A stretch of 64,000 nt of DNA. It comes from an uncultured Flavobacteriaceae bacterium. Its GTDB lineage: Bacteria > Bacteroidota > Bacteroidia > Flavobacteriales > Flavobacteriaceae. The notes below the pieces were generated by a model that saw nothing but the letters and a program-made list of their open reading frames with translations, did no database searches and had not been told where the DNA came from. This document shows, one piece after another, positions 27,605 to 36,368 of the stretch (positions are counted from its first letter, which is position 1; the number at the start of each line of letters is the position of its first letter). The position numbers and the translations under genes were made by a program. The stretch is taken from contig CANKZQ010000004.1 in NCBI GenBank assembly GCA_947488345.1, positions 186,001-250,000 on the forward strand, in the 5' to 3' direction.

Positions 27605-28210
27605 ATGTATACATTGTTTTTAAAACGTATTTTGGATCTTTTGTTGTCAATTGCAGGCTTTTTGCTTATGAGCCCGTTGTTTCTTCTTATAATGATCCTT
27701 TTGACGATTTCGAATGAGGGAAAACCCTTTTTTTTCCAACGTCGACCTGGTAAAAAAGGTAAAGTTTTTAAAATTGTCAAGTTTAAAACTATGAATGATA
27801 AAAAGGATGTAAATGGTAATTTAAGACCAGATGCTGAACGTTTGACCAAAGTTGGTAAATTTGTACGTAAAACTTCAATTGATGAATTGCCTCAATTGTT
27901 AAATGTAATAAGTGGTGAGATGAGTTTAATAGGCCCGAGACCATTACTAATAGAATACTTACCAATTTATACAAATGAGGAGTCCAGGAGACATGATGTA
28001 AAACCGGGAATTACAGGATGGGCTCAGATAAATGGTAGAAATACCATTAGTTGGAAACAAAAATTTATTTATGACGTTTGGTATGTTGATAATATATCAT
28101 TTTTGTTAGATGTTAAAATATTCTTTATGACTATCTTGAAGGTAATAAGGGCAAAAGATATAAATACACAAGGACAAGCAACAACAGAACCTTTTAATGG
28201 TAATAATTAA
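27605..28210 (+). CDS. Initiating sugar-1-phosphate transferase (PglC/WcaJ-type)
   Basis: The 201-residue protein is a phosphoglycosyl transferase of the bacterial sugar transferase family (PF02397). It has one re-entrant N-terminal hydrophobic segment (residues 10-36, LLLSIAGFLLMSPLFLLIMI), then QRRPGKKGKVFKIVKFKTM, the acidic motif IDELPQLLNVISGEMSLIGP with its Asp-Glu pair, GPRPLL and PGITGWAQINGRN. Its small size is that of the PglC group, which moves diNAcBac-phosphate to undecaprenyl phosphate, not the large WbaP group. The PglD-, PglE- and PglF-like genes nearby fit with this substrate, but a plain GlcNAc-type or other sugar is not excluded. Confidence 0.9.
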   Translation: MYTLFLKRILDLLLSIAGFLLMSPLFLLIMILLTISNEGKPFFFQRRPGKKGKVFKIVKFKTMNDKKDVNGNLRPDAERLTKVGKFVRKTSIDELPQLLNVISGEMSLIGPRPLLIEYLPIYTNEESRRHDVKPGITGWAQINGRNTISWKQKFIYDVWYVDNISFLLDVKIFFMTILKVIRAKDINTQGQATTEPFNGNN

Positions 28211-28219
28211 AGTATTGAT

Positions 28220-28807
28220 ATGATTTTATATGGAGCTAGCGGACATGCGAAGGTAGTATTGGATATATGCTTAAAAAATGAAATATCGATCCAACATATC
28301 TTAGATGATAATAAAGAAGTAAAAACACTTTTAGGGCTACCAGTGTTGCATCAATATTCGAATGCAATATTCAAGAATAATAGGATGATTATTTCTATTG
28401 GAAATAATAACATTAGAAAGAAAATTGTAGAGCGCGTGAATGCCATGTATGGAATGGCGATACACCCAAGCAGTGTTATTGACAAAACAGTAACCATAGG
28501 AGAAGGTACGGTTGTAATGGCAAATGCAGTAATAAATTCATCTTCAGTAATAGGCGAGCACTGTATTATAAATACGTCTTCGTCTGTAGACCACGATTGT
28601 TTTATAGGTAACTTTGCACATATTTCTCCGAAAGCTACATTGTGCGGAGGAGTTCATGTTGGAGAGGGAACTCATATAGGTGCCGGTGCGATTGTGTTAC
28701 CGAATGTTAAGGTAGGAAATTGGTGTATTATAGGAGCAGGAACCGTTGTTCTAAAAGATGTAGATAATCATAGTAAATTAGTAGGTAATCCAGGGATAAA
28801 AATTTAA
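28220..28807 (+). CDS. PglD/NeuD-like sugar O- or N-acetyltransferase
   Basis: The 195-residue protein has an N-terminal nucleotide-sugar-binding Rossmann-like half (LYGASGHAKVVLDICL) and a C-terminal left-handed beta-helix with hexapeptide repeats. SSVDHDCFIGNFAHISP near residue 119 carries the catalytic His, and GAGAIVLPNVKVGNWCIIGAGTVV follows. PglD acetylates the 4-amino group of UDP-4-amino-trideoxy-GlcNAc to make UDP-diNAcBac, while NeuD-type relatives O-acetylate sialic acid. The surrounding PglC-, PglE- and PglF-like genes favour the PglD role. Confidence 0.88.
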   Translation: MILYGASGHAKVVLDICLKNEISIQHILDDNKEVKTLLGLPVLHQYSNAIFKNNRMIISIGNNNIRKKIVERVNAMYGMAIHPSSVIDKTVTIGEGTVVMANAVINSSSVIGEHCIINTSSSVDHDCFIGNFAHISPKATLCGGVHVGEGTHIGAGAIVLPNVKVGNWCIIGAGTVVLKDVDNHSKLVGNPGIKI

Positions 28808-28816
28808 ATACAATTT

Positions 28817-29893
28817 ATGAAGTTAGATATAATAGCCGGTGCGCGACCAAATTTTATGAAGATCGCTCCAATTATTGAGGAGTTAGAAAAAGTATCTCAT
28901 AAAATTCAATATAGGTTGATACATACGGGGCAGCATTATGACAAGAAAATGTCAGGTAATTTTTTTGAACAATTGGGGATACCCGAACCGAATGTGAATC
29001 TTGAAGTTGGTTCTGGAACACAAGCAGAGCAAACCGCTCGAATTATGGAGAGGTATGAAGAATTGTTATTAAAAGCGCCCTGTGATTGGTGTTTAGTAGT
29101 GGGCGATGTGACTTCAACTATGGCTTGTAGTATTGCTGCTAAGAAATTGGGAGTTGGAGTTATTCATGTAGAAGGAGGCATACGTTCTCATGATATTTCT
29201 ATGCCCGAAGAGATCAATAGAATGGTCACAGATTCAATTACAGATATTTTTTACACAACGAGTGAAGTTGCTAATGAAAACCTAAGAAAGTTAGGGCATA
29301 ATGAAGATAAGATTCGGTATGTTGGAAATACAATGATTGACACCTTATTAAACAACATGTCGCGTTTTACGCCACCTGCTGCTTGGAATGAGTTCAATCT
29401 AATCGAGAAAGGTTATTTTGTGATGACTTTACACCGTCCTGCGAACGTAGATGAAGAAGAAAAATTGAAAAGGTTGATTGATGAAATTATAAAAGGTGCT
29501 AAAGATTTACCTATTGTTTTTCCCGTTCATCCACGTACTGCTAAAATTTTAAAAGGTATAGGTATCGAGGCGAAGAATCTACACATGATAGAGCCCTTAG
29601 GGTATTTAGAGTTTAACTATTTGGTACAACATGCTTTCGCCGTAGTTACCGATTCGGGAGGTATTACAGAAGAGACTACGGTTATGAAAGTACCATGTAT
29701 GACACTAAGAGATAATACAGAGAGACCTGAAACCATTACGGTTGGCACGAACGAATTGGTAGGTACAAATCCAGATAATGTAGCACCGTTTATGGAAAAG
29801 TTACATAATGGAGAATGGAAATCTGGTGAAATTCCGAATTTATGGGATGGTCATACTGCTGAAAGAATTGTTCAAGATTTACTGACGTTATAA
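28817..29893 (+). CDS. wecB: UDP-N-acetylglucosamine 2-epimerase, non-hydrolysing (WecB family)
   Basis: The 358-residue enzyme interconverts UDP-GlcNAc and UDP-ManNAc. Motifs include GARPNFMKIAPIIEEL, HTGQHYDKKMSGNFFE, HVEGGIRSHDISMPEEINR near residue 120, TLHRPANVD near residue 206 and DSGGITEETTVMKVPCMT near residue 280, with LRDNTERPET after it; all are typical for the family. A true UDP-ManNAc user in this window is not evident (no clear ManNAc dehydrogenase), so the sugar may go directly to a transferase. It is distinct from the hydrolysing enzyme at 7479. Its place between the PglD-like and PglE-like genes is notable. Confidence 0.92.
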   Translation: MKLDIIAGARPNFMKIAPIIEELEKVSHKIQYRLIHTGQHYDKKMSGNFFEQLGIPEPNVNLEVGSGTQAEQTARIMERYEELLLKAPCDWCLVVGDVTSTMACSIAAKKLGVGVIHVEGGIRSHDISMPEEINRMVTDSITDIFYTTSEVANENLRKLGHNEDKIRYVGNTMIDTLLNNMSRFTPPAAWNEFNLIEKGYFVMTLHRPANVDEEEKLKRLIDEIIKGAKDLPIVFPVHPRTAKILKGIGIEAKNLHMIEPLGYLEFNYLVQHAFAVVTDSGGITEETTVMKVPCMTLRDNTERPETITVGTNELVGTNPDNVAPFMEKLHNGEWKSGEIPNLWDGHTAERIVQDLLTL

Positions 29894-29895
29894 AT

Positions 29896-31014
29896 ATGAA
29901 AGAGAAAATTTGGTTGTCGTCTCCCCATTTATCCGGTGAGGAACAGAAATATGTTAAAGAAGCCTTTGACACCAATTGGGTGGCACCGTTAGGACCAAAT
30001 GTGAATGGCTTTGAAAAAGAAATATGTGATTATACAGGAGCTAAGTCTTGTTCTGTTTTATCTTCTGGAACAGCTGCAATACACTTAGCATTAATTATAT
30101 TAGGAATAAAAGAAGGAGATGAAGTCTTGTGTTCGACGTTTACTTTTTCCGCAACGGTAAATCCAATTAGATACGAAAAGGCTATTCCAATATTTATAGA
30201 TTCTGAAAAAGATACCTGGAACATGTGTCCTGAGTTATTAGAAAAAGCAATTTTGGATAGAATCGCAAATGGTACAAAACCTAAGGCAATTGTTATAGTT
30301 CATTTGTATGGTATGCCATCTAAAATGAATGAGCTGATGGCCGTGTCAAGGAAATACAATATTCCTATTATTGAAGATGCTGCCGAAGCCATTGGATCTA
30401 CTTTTGATGGTAAAGCGATGGGAACATTTGGAGAAATTGGAGTCTACTCTTTTAATGGAAATAAAATCATTACAACCTCAGGTGGAGGAGCTATGGTTTC
30501 AAATGAAGAAGAATATTGTAAAAAAGCTACTTTTTTAGCTACACAAGCAAGAGATCAGGCACCTCATTATCAGCATTCTCATATTGGATATAATTATAGA
30601 ATGTCAAATATTTGTGCTGGCATTGGTAGAGGTCAAATGGAGGTATTAAATGAAAGGGTAACGGCTCGACGAAGAAATTTTGAATTTTATAAGAAAAAAT
30701 TAGAGGGGATAAAAGAAATATCATTTGTGAATGAACCTGAAGGATTTTATTCAAACAGATGGTTAACTGCTATATTAACGGATAGTTATGATACTCGTGA
30801 AAAGATAAGAATATCTCTGGAAAATGAACAAATAGAATCAAGACCTTTATGGAAGCCAATGCATATGCAACCCATTTTTTTAACATATCCGGCATACTTA
30901 AATGATGTCTCAGAAAACCTGTTTGAAAGAGGTTTATGTCTACCAAGTGGTTCCAATTTAACATCGAACGACCTTGAAAGAGTAGTAAGGGCAATATCGA
31001 ATAGTCTTAAATAG
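29896..31014 (+). CDS. DegT/DnrJ/EryC1/StrS-family sugar aminotransferase (PglE-like)
   Basis: The 372-residue PLP-dependent aminotransferase places an amino group on a keto-sugar nucleotide. SSGTAAIHLALI near residue 53 binds the cofactor phosphate, EDAAEAIGSTFDGKAMGTFG lies near residue 159, and the Schiff-base Lys is in SFNGNKIITTSGGGAMV near residue 190. Subgroup features match enzymes acting on UDP-4-keto-6-deoxy-GlcNAc (PglE/LegC-type). It follows wecB after two bases. The product would be acetylated by the PglD-like enzyme at 28220. Confidence 0.9.
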   Translation: MKEKIWLSSPHLSGEEQKYVKEAFDTNWVAPLGPNVNGFEKEICDYTGAKSCSVLSSGTAAIHLALIILGIKEGDEVLCSTFTFSATVNPIRYEKAIPIFIDSEKDTWNMCPELLEKAILDRIANGTKPKAIVIVHLYGMPSKMNELMAVSRKYNIPIIEDAAEAIGSTFDGKAMGTFGEIGVYSFNGNKIITTSGGGAMVSNEEEYCKKATFLATQARDQAPHYQHSHIGYNYRMSNICAGIGRGQMEVLNERVTARRRNFEFYKKKLEGIKEISFVNEPEGFYSNRWLTAILTDSYDTREKIRISLENEQIESRPLWKPMHMQPIFLTYPAYLNDVSENLFERGLCLPSGSNLTSNDLERVVRAISNSLK

Positions 31015-31040
31015 ACCTAAAAGTGATTCATTTCTTATAA

Positions 31041-31073
31041 TTTGTTAAAACTATAAGAATGTTATTATCTTTG
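31041..31073 (+). promoter_or_regulatory. Bacteroidota-type sigma-A promoter before the 4,6-dehydratase gene
   Basis: TTTG at 31041-31044 and TATCTTTG at 31066-31073 are separated by 21 bases, matching the TTTG/TAnnTTTG pattern known for this phylum. Transcription would start near 31080, leaving about 40 bases before the ATG at 31119. It gives the last gene of the locus its own promoter. Confidence 0.65.
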
Positions 31074-31118
31074 GAATCAAATTAGGAGTTGATTAAAGTA
31101 TTACCATAAAACCTACGA

Positions 31119-33008
31119 ATGTTTAAGTCCATTTTTCTAAAAGGAGCCAATGCCAACGTCTCAAGGATTGTCGTACTCTTGATAGATGTGTTTTTAGTAT
31201 TACAGGCTTTTTTTGTAGCCTATATCATTAATTTTAACTTTACCCTAGATTTTCAGAGATTCGGTTTTTTCTCTCAAGTAATTATGGTTACAGTTTTAGC
31301 GACTGTTTGTTTTTTAATTGTAGGTTCGTATAAAGGAACTGTGAGACAAACTGGATCGAAGGATGCAGCGAATTTATTTTATGGTGTTACCGTGTTATTC
31401 GGAGTATTAGTGTGTATAACATTTGTAGATCGAAGGTATGATGTGACCCAAAGGTTTGCTGTACCATATTCAGTGATCACTATTAACTATCTATTGAATA
31501 TTATCGTACTTATTTCTAGTCGATTTATTTTTAAGCGATTCGTGCAAAGAGTTTTGACCGAGTATAAGGCACCAAAGAACGTTTTGATTTACGGCGCGGG
31601 AGATTCAGGGTTATTAACCTATTCAACAATAAGCAATGATATTAAAAATAGTGCAAATGTCGTTGGTTTTATAGATGATGATAAAAGTAAAATTGGTAAA
31701 AAATTCAATAGGGTTAAAGTATATCCGTCGAAAGTATTACACAAGGACTTTTTAGAATCGAAAAATATTAAAGAAGTTATTGTGTCGATTCAAAATATTG
31801 AATCATACAAACTCTTACAGATTGTAGATTCTATTATAGAGCTGCCTGTAAAAGTGAAAATTGTTCCGTCTGTCGATAAATGGATTAATGGCGATTTATC
31901 TGTTGGGCAGATTGAAGAGGTGAAAATCGAAGATTTATTAGACAGAACACCGATAAATATAAAGAATCCGATTCTTCAAAAAGAGTTGAACGATAAAACA
32001 ATATTAATTACAGGTGCTGCAGGCTCTATTGGTAGTGAAATTGCTACTCAAATAAGTAATTATAATTATAAACAATTGGTGATTTTAGACCAAGCAGAAT
32101 CAGACTTATACAATGTTCAGCAGTCATTTGTCAGAAATGACATAAAAAATTATGCAGTCATAATTGCCGATGTTAGAAATGAAGAACGTTTAAACGAAAT
32201 ATTCGAATCCCATAATTTTGACATGGTATTTCATGCAGCCGCCTATAAGCACGTACCCTTAATGGAGGATAATCCTTATGAAGCGGTAAAAGTAAATGTC
32301 TATGGAACGAAATTACTCATGGATCTTTCAGTAAAACATAACGTAGATAAATTTGTCATGGTATCTACAGATAAGGCGGTCAATCCTACCAATGTGATGG
32401 GAGCGACAAAACGTATTGCCGAAATTTATGCGAGCTGCTTAAACAATGAAAGTGAAACCAAGTTTGTGACTACAAGATTTGGAAATGTTTTAGGATCAAA
32501 TGGCTCGGTAATTCCGCTATTCAAAAAACAGATCAAAGAGGGTGGACCGTTAACCGTAACTCATAAAGAGATAACAAGATATTTCATGACGATTCCTGAA
32601 GCCTGTCAATTGGTATTGGAAGCAGGTGTCATGGGTAAAGGAGGAGAGATTTTTGTATTTGATATGGGCGAATCTGTAAAGATCTTTGACATTGCGAAAA
32701 AAATGATCAATCTTTCGGGGTTAAAGTATCCAGATGATATAGGTATAAAAATAGTTGGGTTGAGACCAGGTGAAAAGCTGTTTGAAGAACTACTGAGTGA
32801 TACAGAGAATACCATGCCGACATATAACGATAAAATAATGATCGCGAAGACTGATGAGCTCGATCATATGAAACTAAAGAAAGCAATCGTTGAATTGTCG
32901 ATGCTAAAAGAAAAAAACAAGCATGATATTGTTGCGAAACTTAAAGGGATCGTACCTGAATATATTTCTAATAACTCTGACTTTGAAGAGCTTGATAAAG
33001 TTGTTTAG
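31119..33008 (+). CDS. Membrane-bound nucleoside-diphosphate-sugar 4,6-dehydratase (PglF/CapD/FlaA1-like)
   Basis: The 629-residue protein has four N-terminal membrane segments (about residues 13-125), a CoA-binding-like domain (VLIYGAGDSGLLTYSTIS near residue 150) and a C-terminal dehydratase domain. ILITGAAGSIGSEIATQI near residue 290 binds NAD, and VSTDKAVNPTNVMGATKR near residue 415 is the active-site region with Met in the usual Tyr position and the conserved Lys, as in PglF. It should convert UDP-GlcNAc to the 4-keto-6-deoxy sugar used by the aminotransferase at 29896. It has its own promoter and its stop overlaps the convergent DUF4105 gene by four bases. Confidence 0.92.
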   Translation: MFKSIFLKGANANVSRIVVLLIDVFLVLQAFFVAYIINFNFTLDFQRFGFFSQVIMVTVLATVCFLIVGSYKGTVRQTGSKDAANLFYGVTVLFGVLVCITFVDRRYDVTQRFAVPYSVITINYLLNIIVLISSRFIFKRFVQRVLTEYKAPKNVLIYGAGDSGLLTYSTISNDIKNSANVVGFIDDDKSKIGKKFNRVKVYPSKVLHKDFLESKNIKEVIVSIQNIESYKLLQIVDSIIELPVKVKIVPSVDKWINGDLSVGQIEEVKIEDLLDRTPINIKNPILQKELNDKTILITGAAGSIGSEIATQISNYNYKQLVILDQAESDLYNVQQSFVRNDIKNYAVIIADVRNEERLNEIFESHNFDMVFHAAAYKHVPLMEDNPYEAVKVNVYGTKLLMDLSVKHNVDKFVMVSTDKAVNPTNVMGATKRIAEIYASCLNNESETKFVTTRFGNVLGSNGSVIPLFKKQIKEGGPLTVTHKEITRYFMTIPEACQLVLEAGVMGKGGEIFVFDMGESVKIFDIAKKMINLSGLKYPDDIGIKIVGLRPGEKLFEELLSDTENTMPTYNDKIMIAKTDELDHMKLKKAIVELSMLKEKNKHDIVAKLKGIVPEYISNNSDFEELDKVV

Positions 33009-34177
33009 ACCTCGGTTCTTTTAATATGATATATCAAGTATATATATCGTATACCTAACAACAATAGTATTGGAATGATGGCTATTGAGAATACCTGAAA
33101 TTTTAATAACCAAATAAGTACGGTAATTGAAAGCAAAATCAGTAAAAAAATCAGATATTTTTTGAACCAACGGCCTAATTGTTTTTTTAGTAATAAAAAG
33201 GCGATAAACATATTAGGAACGAACGCCCATAAAAAATTGAAATTTTTCTGCGTGGCACTATGATCTGTTGCAAACCATAAAAGCAATACCAATAAACCGA
33301 TTACTCCAGTAAAAAAGAATAAGGTAAAATCTAACCACTTACTTCTAGAGTGCATTTTATAATTTCTGTAGGTTATTACAATTACAAACACGGCAAGGGC
33401 AATAAAAGCAACTAAAGGTGTAGTATAAGAAGTACGTTTATCGATAGGTGCTGATTCAAACAAGGTTCTTTCTGCGCGAACGAGTGGTTTTTCTGAAATA
33501 CGTCCTTTTTCGAATGACTTGAAAACATAATCAGGTAAGAAGAGATATTCTTCAGGTGCAGCTTTTCTATCTATAACTGATCCAAGAGCTAGATCAATTC
33601 CAAATTTTCCCCAGGCTTGGTTATCTAGATATTTATGAATTAAATCACGAAAAGTTAATTCTGATTCATCAAAATCATAAGACAAAGCGATGTTATCAGT
33701 AAGAATTTCATCCGAAACATCTCGTAATTTCGTTGCACAATTATCGAAGAAAAAATCATACAAATAAGACCTGTTCTCAGGTATTGCATTGTGCTGTAAA
33801 AATTCAAAAAATGCTTGTTTTTGTATCGTCGATAGATTCAAAATTTGTTCAACGATTGTTCTGTTTTGTATTTTATAGCTGTACAGAAATCTATCAAACT
33901 TCGAGACTCCTAAGATATAGAGCAGTTTACCTTGAGCAAACTTGGCATAAAAGTTTGGCGTATTAAAATCATAAACTCCATAATTGTATACAATATCAAC
34001 GCTTAAAAAAGGATCTCGAACTCTAAAAGCACTATGACCAAAAGAATCAACGAGTTCGTTTCCAGGAGCTACTGTAATAACGCTTATTTGGGCATTATCG
34101 GTAAGTTTCAGTTGCTGACCGCCTGAGGTCATCACAAACATAAACATTGAAATGAAAACTAAAACTAATTTTTTCAT
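33005..34177 (-). CDS. DUF4105 (Lnb-type periplasmic domain) membrane protein
   Basis: This 390-residue protein has a signal peptide (MKKLVLVFISMFMFVMTSGG), a periplasmic DUF4105 domain (ISVITVAPGNELVDSFGHSA with VYNYGVYDFNTPNFYAKFAQ after it, later DFFFDNCATKLRDV near residue 150) and about five membrane helices in the last third. The conserved His in GHSAFR and the Cys in DNCATK resemble a papain/NlpC-like active site, but no activity is established. The last base of the gene meets the 4,6-dehydratase stop from the other side. The PorV-like gene directly upstream is on the same strand, three bases away, so the two form an operon. Confidence 0.83.
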   Translation of the reverse strand: MKKLVLVFISMFMFVMTSGGQQLKLTDNAQISVITVAPGNELVDSFGHSAFRVRDPFLSVDIVYNYGVYDFNTPNFYAKFAQGKLLYILGVSKFDRFLYSYKIQNRTIVEQILNLSTIQKQAFFEFLQHNAIPENRSYLYDFFFDNCATKLRDVSDEILTDNIALSYDFDESELTFRDLIHKYLDNQAWGKFGIDLALGSVIDRKAAPEEYLFLPDYVFKSFEKGRISEKPLVRAERTLFESAPIDKRTSYTTPLVAFIALAVFVIVITYRNYKMHSRSKWLDFTLFFFTGVIGLLVLLLWFATDHSATQKNFNFLWAFVPNMFIAFLLLKKQLGRWFKKYLIFLLILLSITVLIWLLKFQVFSIAIIPILLLLGIRYIYLIYHIKRTEV

Positions 34178-34180
34178 AAT

Positions 34181-35293
34181 TTATCTAAAGAAGCTAAAAT
34201 CTGCTTTGATTGAGAAAACATTAGAAAAGAGCGTACCACTAGCGCCGCCTATATTCGTGAGCGCATAATCTAATTGTATTCCTTTATATTTAAATCCAAC
34301 TCCAAAATTTGGTTCGAGTGAGAAGGATTGACTTGCATCAAAGTTGGTTTGATTTTGCAGGTTATTAATACCCCCTCTCAGATATACCAAATCGGTATAA
34401 TCTACTTGAAATCCAAATGAAGGTGTAATACTCACAAAAGAGGAAGAAATGATGTCATTTGTTTGAGTAAAACGCATGTTTAAATCTAAAGCGGTCAATA
34501 AGCCAAAATCTCTCGATAAAGCAAACTTTCGTGCGACACCCAGTTGCAACTTCGGTTTTGTAATTTCAATTTTTTCAGGCACTACCGTGGGTATTACTTC
34601 ATCATCATTGGTAGGATCACTATCGTTCAAAATAGCGGCATTCAAATCGTCATATATAGCGATAATAGTATTGAGTTGATCATCATCAAAAGACCAAGCG
34701 TTAAATGTGGTGGTTACATCACGTACCATTAGACCTAATTGCCAACCATTTTTTTTGTATTGAAGACCGGCGTCAAAGCCAAATCCTATAGAGGAAGCGA
34801 AATCACCTATTTTTCTTCGCACCACCTTCGCATTTACACCGAAATTGAGATGTTTATTTCTTAATTTTCTAGCATAGGCTACATTTACGGCCCAATCGGC
34901 TGCAGAAAATAAACTCACTCGGTTGAAATCGATAGTACCATCGACAATTAGATTTGTGGTATTAAGAATATCATCAACTCCAAATCTAATGACCGCAACA
35001 GCAAAAGCACTTTCAGTATCAATTGGTTTTGCGAACGCAGCATAATCATATTTTGCGATCCCTTGAAAATACTCAGCATGCATCAAAGCGCCTTGGTAGT
35101 CATTAATTTCAACCAATCCAGCAGGATTCCAATAAATTGCATTGACATCGTTTGTAGTCGCACTTACGGCATTGCCCATCCCAAAAGCAGCCGCGTCTAC
35201 ACCTATATTTAAAAACTCATTCGAAAAACCTCTAATGGCTTGGCCATAGGAAATCGTTGAGAAACATATAAAAATGATGATGAGTTTTTTCAA
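34181..35293 (-). CDS. PorV/PorQ-family outer-membrane beta-barrel protein
   Basis: The 370-residue protein has a short signal peptide ending SYGQA and then FLNIGVDAAAFGMGNAVSAT and NAIYWNPAGLVEI, the N-terminal signature of PorV/PorQ proteins linked to T9SS. The rest is alternating hydrophobic beta strands ending in Phe-Phe-Arg, typical of outer-membrane barrels. PorV is a shuttle for T9SS cargo; this paralogue stands away from the core T9SS genes. The start is TTG at 35293 with the signal peptide directly following. It shares an operon with the DUF4105 gene. Whether it takes part in secretion is not shown. Confidence 0.82.
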   Translation of the reverse strand: MKKLIIIFICFSTISYGQAIRGFSNEFLNIGVDAAAFGMGNAVSATTNDVNAIYWNPAGLVEINDYQGALMHAEYFQGIAKYDYAAFAKPIDTESAFAVAVIRFGVDDILNTTNLIVDGTIDFNRVSLFSAADWAVNVAYARKLRNKHLNFGVNAKVVRRKIGDFASSIGFGFDAGLQYKKNGWQLGLMVRDVTTTFNAWSFDDDQLNTIIAIYDDLNAAILNDSDPTNDDEVIPTVVPEKIEITKPKLQLGVARKFALSRDFGLLTALDLNMRFTQTNDIISSSFVSITPSFGFQVDYTDLVYLRGGINNLQNQTNFDASQSFSLEPNFGVGFKYKGIQLDYALTNIGGASGTLFSNVFSIKADFSFFR

Positions 35294-35384
35294 AAGACGC
35301 TATTTTGGACAAATATCTTATTTTAAGAGTAAACTTATAGGTATTTAACTATTTATTATACATAATAGTATGTAATATCATATT

Positions 35385-36347
35385 TTAAACACCGTTTTTA
35401 AGAAATGATAAAATTCTATGTTCACACCATAACAATTTTGAAATGTTCAAATGAGAGACAAACCCCACATGGCCACCATATTTAGGTGTCTCTAAATGAA
35501 AGGTTTTGTGGTTCTTTGCTTCGGTAATCGGAAAGCACTCAGGTGTGAGAAACGGATCATCTAAAGCATTGATAAGTAATGCGTTTGTTTTAATTGACGG
35601 AATGAATTGTTTACAGCTACTTTTCAAATAATAATCATCTGCATTTTCAAAACCGTTAGCCGGAGCTGTATATAAATCATCGAAATTCCTAAAATTTTTT
35701 ACCGCGAGAATCTTATCTTTCGATAAAAATGAATCAGGGAACTGTTCCAATTTTTGAAATGCTTTTTGCTTTAACGTCTTTAAAAACTGAAGTAAATATA
35801 ACTTGTTAGAAAATCGATTCAAAGCCACTGATGATGCAGTGAGGTCACAAGGTACAGATATGGCTATGGCCGAATTTACATAAGGTCGTGCATCTTCACC
35901 GACATATTTTAAAGTAAGATTTCCTCCTAAACTAAAACCAACTATATTGATTTCATCGTACTGGTGATTTGACCTTATATATTGTATAACTTCATGCAAA
36001 TCTTGAGTTCTACCACTATGGTACGAACATATAAGTCTATTAGGTTCACCGCTACAGCCTCTTAAATTTATAGCAGCAGTATCATAACCATTTTCATTTA
36101 ACACTTTTGCTAATGATACAATATAGGTCGAGGAGGAGCTCCCCTCTAAGCCGTGGATGAGCACCGTAATCTTCTTTGAATTCACTGACGAAAAGTCTAA
36201 GTCAACAAAATCTCCATCGGTTAACTCAACTCTTTCTCTATTAAAATTGGCATCAGAATTACCAAATCCAACACGATACATCGTATTGAAATGAGCATTC
36301 TTAAACAAGAGTGACGGAGCATATGTCGAGTTTTCTAGATGTGGCAT
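35385..36347 (-). CDS. Alpha/beta hydrolase of the YheT/EMB8 family
   Basis: The 320-residue protein matches the YheT (UPF0017) group. HGLEGSSSSTYIVSLAKVL near residue 66 forms the oxyanion region, AAINLRGCSGEPN and YHSGRTQDL follow, and the nucleophile elbow VGFSLGGNLTLKYVGE near residue 141 has Ser. The catalytic Asp is probably in NALDDPFLTPE near residue 260 and the His in GGHVGFV near residue 290. It is cytoplasmic with an unknown ester or lipid substrate. It lies 21 bases downstream of the ABC ATPase gene, on the same strand. Confidence 0.87.
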   Translation of the reverse strand: MPHLENSTYAPSLLFKNAHFNTMYRVGFGNSDANFNRERVELTDGDFVDLDFSSVNSKKITVLIHGLEGSSSSTYIVSLAKVLNENGYDTAAINLRGCSGEPNRLICSYHSGRTQDLHEVIQYIRSNHQYDEINIVGFSLGGNLTLKYVGEDARPYVNSAIAISVPCDLTASSVALNRFSNKLYLLQFLKTLKQKAFQKLEQFPDSFLSKDKILAVKNFRNFDDLYTAPANGFENADDYYLKSSCKQFIPSIKTNALLINALDDPFLTPECFPITEAKNHKTFHLETPKYGGHVGFVSHLNISKLLWCEHRILSFLKNGV

Positions 36348-36368
36348 GTGCGAATTGAAGGTATTAAA

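Noticed and set aside
33005-33008. Possible gene fusion or frameshift at the meeting of the dehydratase and DUF4105 genes.
   Set aside because: The genes are on opposite strands and their stop codons simply overlap by four bases.
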